Assembly (NCBI GenBank): GCA_965243345.1
Contig: CBDEUR010000003.1
Coordinates: 1,550,001-1,614,000 of the forward strand
Reading direction: 5' to 3'
Length of the DNA stretch: 64,000 bases
From: Bin52 sp965243345
GTDB taxonomy: Bacteria > Pseudomonadota > Alphaproteobacteria > Thalassobaculales > Thalassobaculaceae
The position numbers were made by a program, and so were the translations under genes. How positions within the stretch are numbered: the first letter of the stretch is position 1; each line of letters starts with the position of its first letter. Below the pieces are notes generated by a model. That model did no database searches. It was not told where the DNA came from and was given only the letters and a program-made list of their open reading frames with translations. This document shows, one piece after another, positions 61,582-64,000 of the stretch.

Positions 61582-62643
61582 TCAGTACTTCCGCGCTCCG
61601 GCCTCCGAGGCAACGCGCGGCACCAGCGCCTTGACCAGGTTCGTCATCTCCAGCACGCCGACCGGCGTTCCCTCGCGCGTCACGATGTAGGAATGCGAGG
61701 TGTCGCCGCCGGACCGCGCAATAGTGTCCTCGAGCGTGTCGTTGAGGTCGACTTCGCCGTGTGCGTCACCCGGCAGATCGCCGCCGTTCAGGGGGGTCAT
61801 GATCGAGCGTACCCTGAGAACCCTGGCGCGGTTGATGTCGCTGACGAAATCCTCGATGTAGGGATCGTTCGGGTTCAGCAGGATATGCTGCGGCTCGTCC
61901 TGCTGAACGATGTAGCCATCCTTGAGGATGACCAGCCGGTCCGCAAGCTTCAGGGCCTCGTCCAGGTCATGGGTGATGAAGACGATGGTCTTGTGCAGTT
62001 CCTTCTGCAATTCCAGCAGAAGGTCCTGCATGTCGGTCCGGATCAGCGGATCGAGAGCCGAGAACGCCTCGTCCATCAGCATGATCGGCGAATTCGAGGT
62101 CAGGGCACGCGCGATGCCGACGCGCTGCTGCATGCCACCTGACAGCTGGTGCGGGTAGTGGTTCTCGTAGCCGCCGAGACCGACCCGTTCCAGCCACTTC
62201 CACGCATCCTTCAGATAGTCCCTCTGGCGAACGCCGCGGACCTGAAGGGTTGTGCCGGCGTTCTCGGCCACGGTGCGGTGCGGCAGGAGAGCGAACTTCT
62301 GGAACACCATGGACATGGATTCACGCCGCAGTGTGCGCAACCGCTGCTCGCCGTAGGCCAGCACATCCTCGCCATCGACCTCGACCTCGCCGGAGGTTGG
62401 CTCGATCAGCCGGTTGAGATGCCGGATAAGCGTGCTCTTGCCCGACCCGGAAAGACCCATGATGACCGTGATGTCGCTTTCGCGCATCTCGACATTGATG
62501 TCCTGCAGGCCGAGCACATGCCCGTGCTGCTCCAGCAGGTCGGTCTTGCTGACGCCGGCCTGGACATGTTGCAGCGCCGCCTGCGGGTCGTGCCCGAAGA
62601 TCTTGTACAGGCTCCGGATCGCGATCTTGACAGTCCCGGTCAC
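61582..62643 (-). CDS. proV: glycine betaine/proline ABC transporter ATP-binding protein
   Basis: This 353-residue ATPase of the ProV/OpuAA type has Walker A GLSGSGKST, signature LSGGMQQRV, Walker B IMLMDEAFSALD and the H-loop FITHD. The N-terminal KIAIRSLYKIFG and the C-terminal regulatory CBS-like region (ILRVRSIMTPLNG to VGVLEMTNLVKAL) are typical. The start is GTG 62643 behind GGGGAGGAG. It is the last gene of the proX-proW-proV operon, which imports compatible solutes. Confidence 0.93.
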   Translation of the reverse strand: MTGTVKIAIRSLYKIFGHDPQAALQHVQAGVSKTDLLEQHGHVLGLQDINVEMRESDITVIMGLSGSGKSTLIRHLNRLIEPTSGEVEVDGEDVLAYGEQRLRTLRRESMSMVFQKFALLPHRTVAENAGTTLQVRGVRQRDYLKDAWKWLERVGLGGYENHYPHQLSGGMQQRVGIARALTSNSPIMLMDEAFSALDPLIRTDMQDLLLELQKELHKTIVFITHDLDEALKLADRLVILKDGYIVQQDEPQHILLNPNDPYIEDFVSDINRARVLRVRSIMTPLNGGDLPGDAHGEVDLNDTLEDTIARSGGDTSHSYIVTREGTPVGVLEMTNLVKALVPRVASEAGARKY

Positions 62644-62658
62644 GCCGTCTCCTCCCCG

Positions 62659-63690
62659 TCAGACCTTGCGGGCGGCGTTGACGCGATCGAGCGCGGCCTT
62701 GGTCACGCGGTCCAGCACGATGGCCAGCAGCACGATACCGAGACCCGAGATCAGTCCGACGCCCAGTTCCAGGTTCCGGATCCCGCGCAGCACGAGCACT
62801 CCCAGGCCCGGTGCCGAGACAAGCGATGCGATGACCACCATGGCCAGGCTCATCATGATCGTCTGGTTCACCCCGGCCATGATGTTGGGGAGCGCCAGCG
62901 GGATCTGGACTCCGAACAGCTTTTGCCGGTCGGTCATGCCGAAGGAATCCGCGGCCTCGATGACGTCCCTGTCCACCAGCCTGATGCCGAGATCGGTGAG
63001 CCGGATTACCGGTACGATTGCATACAGGATGATCGCGATGCCGTAGAGCTTCGGTTCGGTCACCGAGAACAGGAAGATCAGCGGGATCAGGTAGACGAAG
63101 GGCGGCAGCGTCTGGAGCATGTCCAGAACCGGGATCGTCATGCGCTGCATCCTGTCGCTGCGCGACATGGCAATGCCGATGGGCACGCCGAACAGGACGC
63201 AGAGGAAGGCGCAGACGAAGATGATCGCCAGGGTCTGCATGGCGAACCCGTAGTGGTCGATGAAGGCCAGGAACGCGATGCAGGCGGTCACGAATCCGAT
63301 CAGCCGGACCGACTTCGTCGCGAGGTACACCACGGCCATGAGAATGGGGAACATCACCCACCACGGCGCGGCCTCGAAGACCAGAAGCGCGAAGTCAAGT
63401 ATCCAGCTCAGCGGCTGCGTCATCGGATCGAGCACGAAGCGCAGGGCATCCTTGATCGCCAGGAACCCGTCCTCGACAGCCTTTGTCATGTCGCGCGACT
63501 GCACGATCCGGGCGCAAGCCTCGTTCAGCGCATCGAGCGACGGAAACGGAAACTCCCACCACGGCGTGTCCTTGCCGGCGCCGCCCTTCGCGAGCAGATC
63601 CGCCATCGACAGCGGTGCATCGCCCGTCTTGCCCGCGTCGCACCAGTCGCGCAGGCCGAGCCCGTCAAACAGGAAGTCGTAGGTCGCCAT
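62659..63690 (-). CDS. proW: glycine betaine/proline ABC transporter permease
   Basis: This 343-residue inner-membrane permease of the ProW/OpuAB type has about six or seven helices in its C-terminal two thirds. The EAA-like coupling loop is ADSFGMTDRQKLFGVQIPLALPNIMAGVNQ. The N-terminal 100 residues are hydrophilic. It starts at ATG 63690 and is followed 15 bases later by proV. Together with ProX it imports glycine betaine or related quaternary amines. Confidence 0.92.
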   Translation of the reverse strand: MATYDFLFDGLGLRDWCDAGKTGDAPLSMADLLAKGGAGKDTPWWEFPFPSLDALNEACARIVQSRDMTKAVEDGFLAIKDALRFVLDPMTQPLSWILDFALLVFEAAPWWVMFPILMAVVYLATKSVRLIGFVTACIAFLAFIDHYGFAMQTLAIIFVCAFLCVLFGVPIGIAMSRSDRMQRMTIPVLDMLQTLPPFVYLIPLIFLFSVTEPKLYGIAIILYAIVPVIRLTDLGIRLVDRDVIEAADSFGMTDRQKLFGVQIPLALPNIMAGVNQTIMMSLAMVVIASLVSAPGLGVLVLRGIRNLELGVGLISGLGIVLLAIVLDRVTKAALDRVNAARKV

Positions 63691-63712
63691 GACCGCTCAC
63701 CCCCGTACGGGG

Positions 63713-63743
63713 AACCGGGCCGGAACAGTTCCCGGCCCGGGTT
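63713..63743. other. hairpin between proX and proW
   Basis: AACCGGGCCGG (63713-63723) can pair with CCGGCCCGGGTT (63732-63743) with a single bulged base and an 8-base loop. It sits in the 109-base gap after proX on the coding strand. A partial terminator or RNA-stabilising hairpin after the binding-protein gene would allow more ProX than permease, a common arrangement in such operons. Confidence 0.5.
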
Positions 63744-63799
63744 GCGCCCATTGCAGGTCGGTCAGAGCGTCGTGCGGAAAACGGCCGACGCGCCGAAAC

Positions 63800-64000
63800 C
63801 TACTTGATGAACGTCGCAAGCTTCTCGCGCGCGCCGTCGTTGATCCACTGCGACCAGACGTCTGAGTGCGAGGACAGGAAATAGACCGCTGCCTCCTCCG
63901 CCGAGGCGCTGTTTTCCTCCTGCCAGGCAAGGATGCCGCTCAGCAGGCCCACCTCGAAGCTGATCTTGCCCATCAGCTCGGCGACCGCAGGCTCACGCTC
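63800..64000 (-). CDS. proX: glycine betaine-binding protein, C-terminal part (cut by window)
   Basis: The last 66 residues of a substrate-binding protein are visible. They begin inside the protein at the window edge and end at the TAG at 63800-63802. The sequence (ERE... LMGKISFEVGLLSGILAWQEE, then LSSHSDVWSQWINDGAREKLATFIK) fits the C-terminus of ProX-type binding proteins, and position and orientation place it first in the operon with proW and proV. The N-terminus, with its signal peptide, lies outside the window. Confidence 0.8.
   Translation of the reverse strand, partial: EREPAVAELMGKISFEVGLLSGILAWQEENSASAEEAAVYFLSSHSDVWSQWINDGAREKLATFIK

Overview
The window is strongly G+C-rich throughout and reads as an alphaproteobacterial chromosome, probably Rhodospirillales-like. 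The main support is the ordered block pyrB–pyrC–plsY–(lyase)–topA–rnr–S41 protease, with ribosomal protein L33 further on, which matches a gene order known in that group. SbmA/BacA, Mrp-type antiporter genes and an N-methylglutamate synthase cluster fit as well. No rRNA, tRNA, CRISPR array, complete insertion sequence or prophage was seen. Coding density is high, and many genes overlap by ATGA or GTGA.

Layout. 1–5.7 kb: an Mrp-type cation/proton antiporter operon (B, C, D, a second D-like subunit, a small membrane protein, and a third antiporter-like subunit that has lost the key charged residues). 5.9–9.5 kb: CoxG, glutathione-dependent formaldehyde dehydrogenase and a copper amine oxidase. 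9.5–17.6 kb: mostly minus-strand genes, comprising a class I glutamine-amidotransferase-like hydrolase, a D-2-hydroxyacid dehydrogenase, two look-alike 2-oxoglutarate/Fe(II) oxygenases, a hydroxyisobutyrate-dehydrogenase-like enzyme and a serine hydrolase, plus a divergent fatty acid desaturase. 17.6–21.4 kb: a low-coding scar holding a Rieske oxygenase remnant, an intact Fic gene behind a repeated operator-like motif, and a broken unidentified gene. 21.4–27.6 kb: a BMP-type (nucleoside-like) ABC importer, a Tat-type aldo/keto reductase and a DUF6064-like membrane protein. 27.6–29.4 kb: a HEPN-like small protein, acylphosphatase and an AEC transporter. 29.4–40.5 kb: the pyrimidine/phospholipid/topoisomerase/RNase R/protease block. 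41–46.2 kb: a FAD amine oxidase-like enzyme, SbmA/BacA, a GMC (choline dehydrogenase-like) oxidoreductase and L33. 46.2–51.1 kb (minus): the tightly overlapped operon PPK2–unknown 102-aa protein–CobW GTPase–hydantoinase–LLM flavin oxidoreductase. 51.3–52.4 kb: NIPSNAP and PhyH proteins. 52.4–58.6 kb (minus): N-methylglutamate synthase subunits, a GmaS/GlnT-type ligase, a cupin and a CaiB/BaiF CoA-transferase. 58.7–64 kb: RF3, a P1 self-processing peptidase and a glycine betaine/proline ABC importer cut by the window edge.

A recurring theme is methylated-amine and osmolyte metabolism: copper amine oxidase with formaldehyde dehydrogenase, N-methylglutamate synthase with GmaS-like ligase, a choline-dehydrogenase-like GMC enzyme, and a betaine importer. 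The link between these separate loci is inference. The most unusual items are the PPK2–orf102–CobW–hydantoinase–LLM operon, the charge-stripped antiporter subunit, the dihydroorotase homologue lacking its metal-binding His-x-His, and the Fic gene with its operator-like repeats inside a decayed island.
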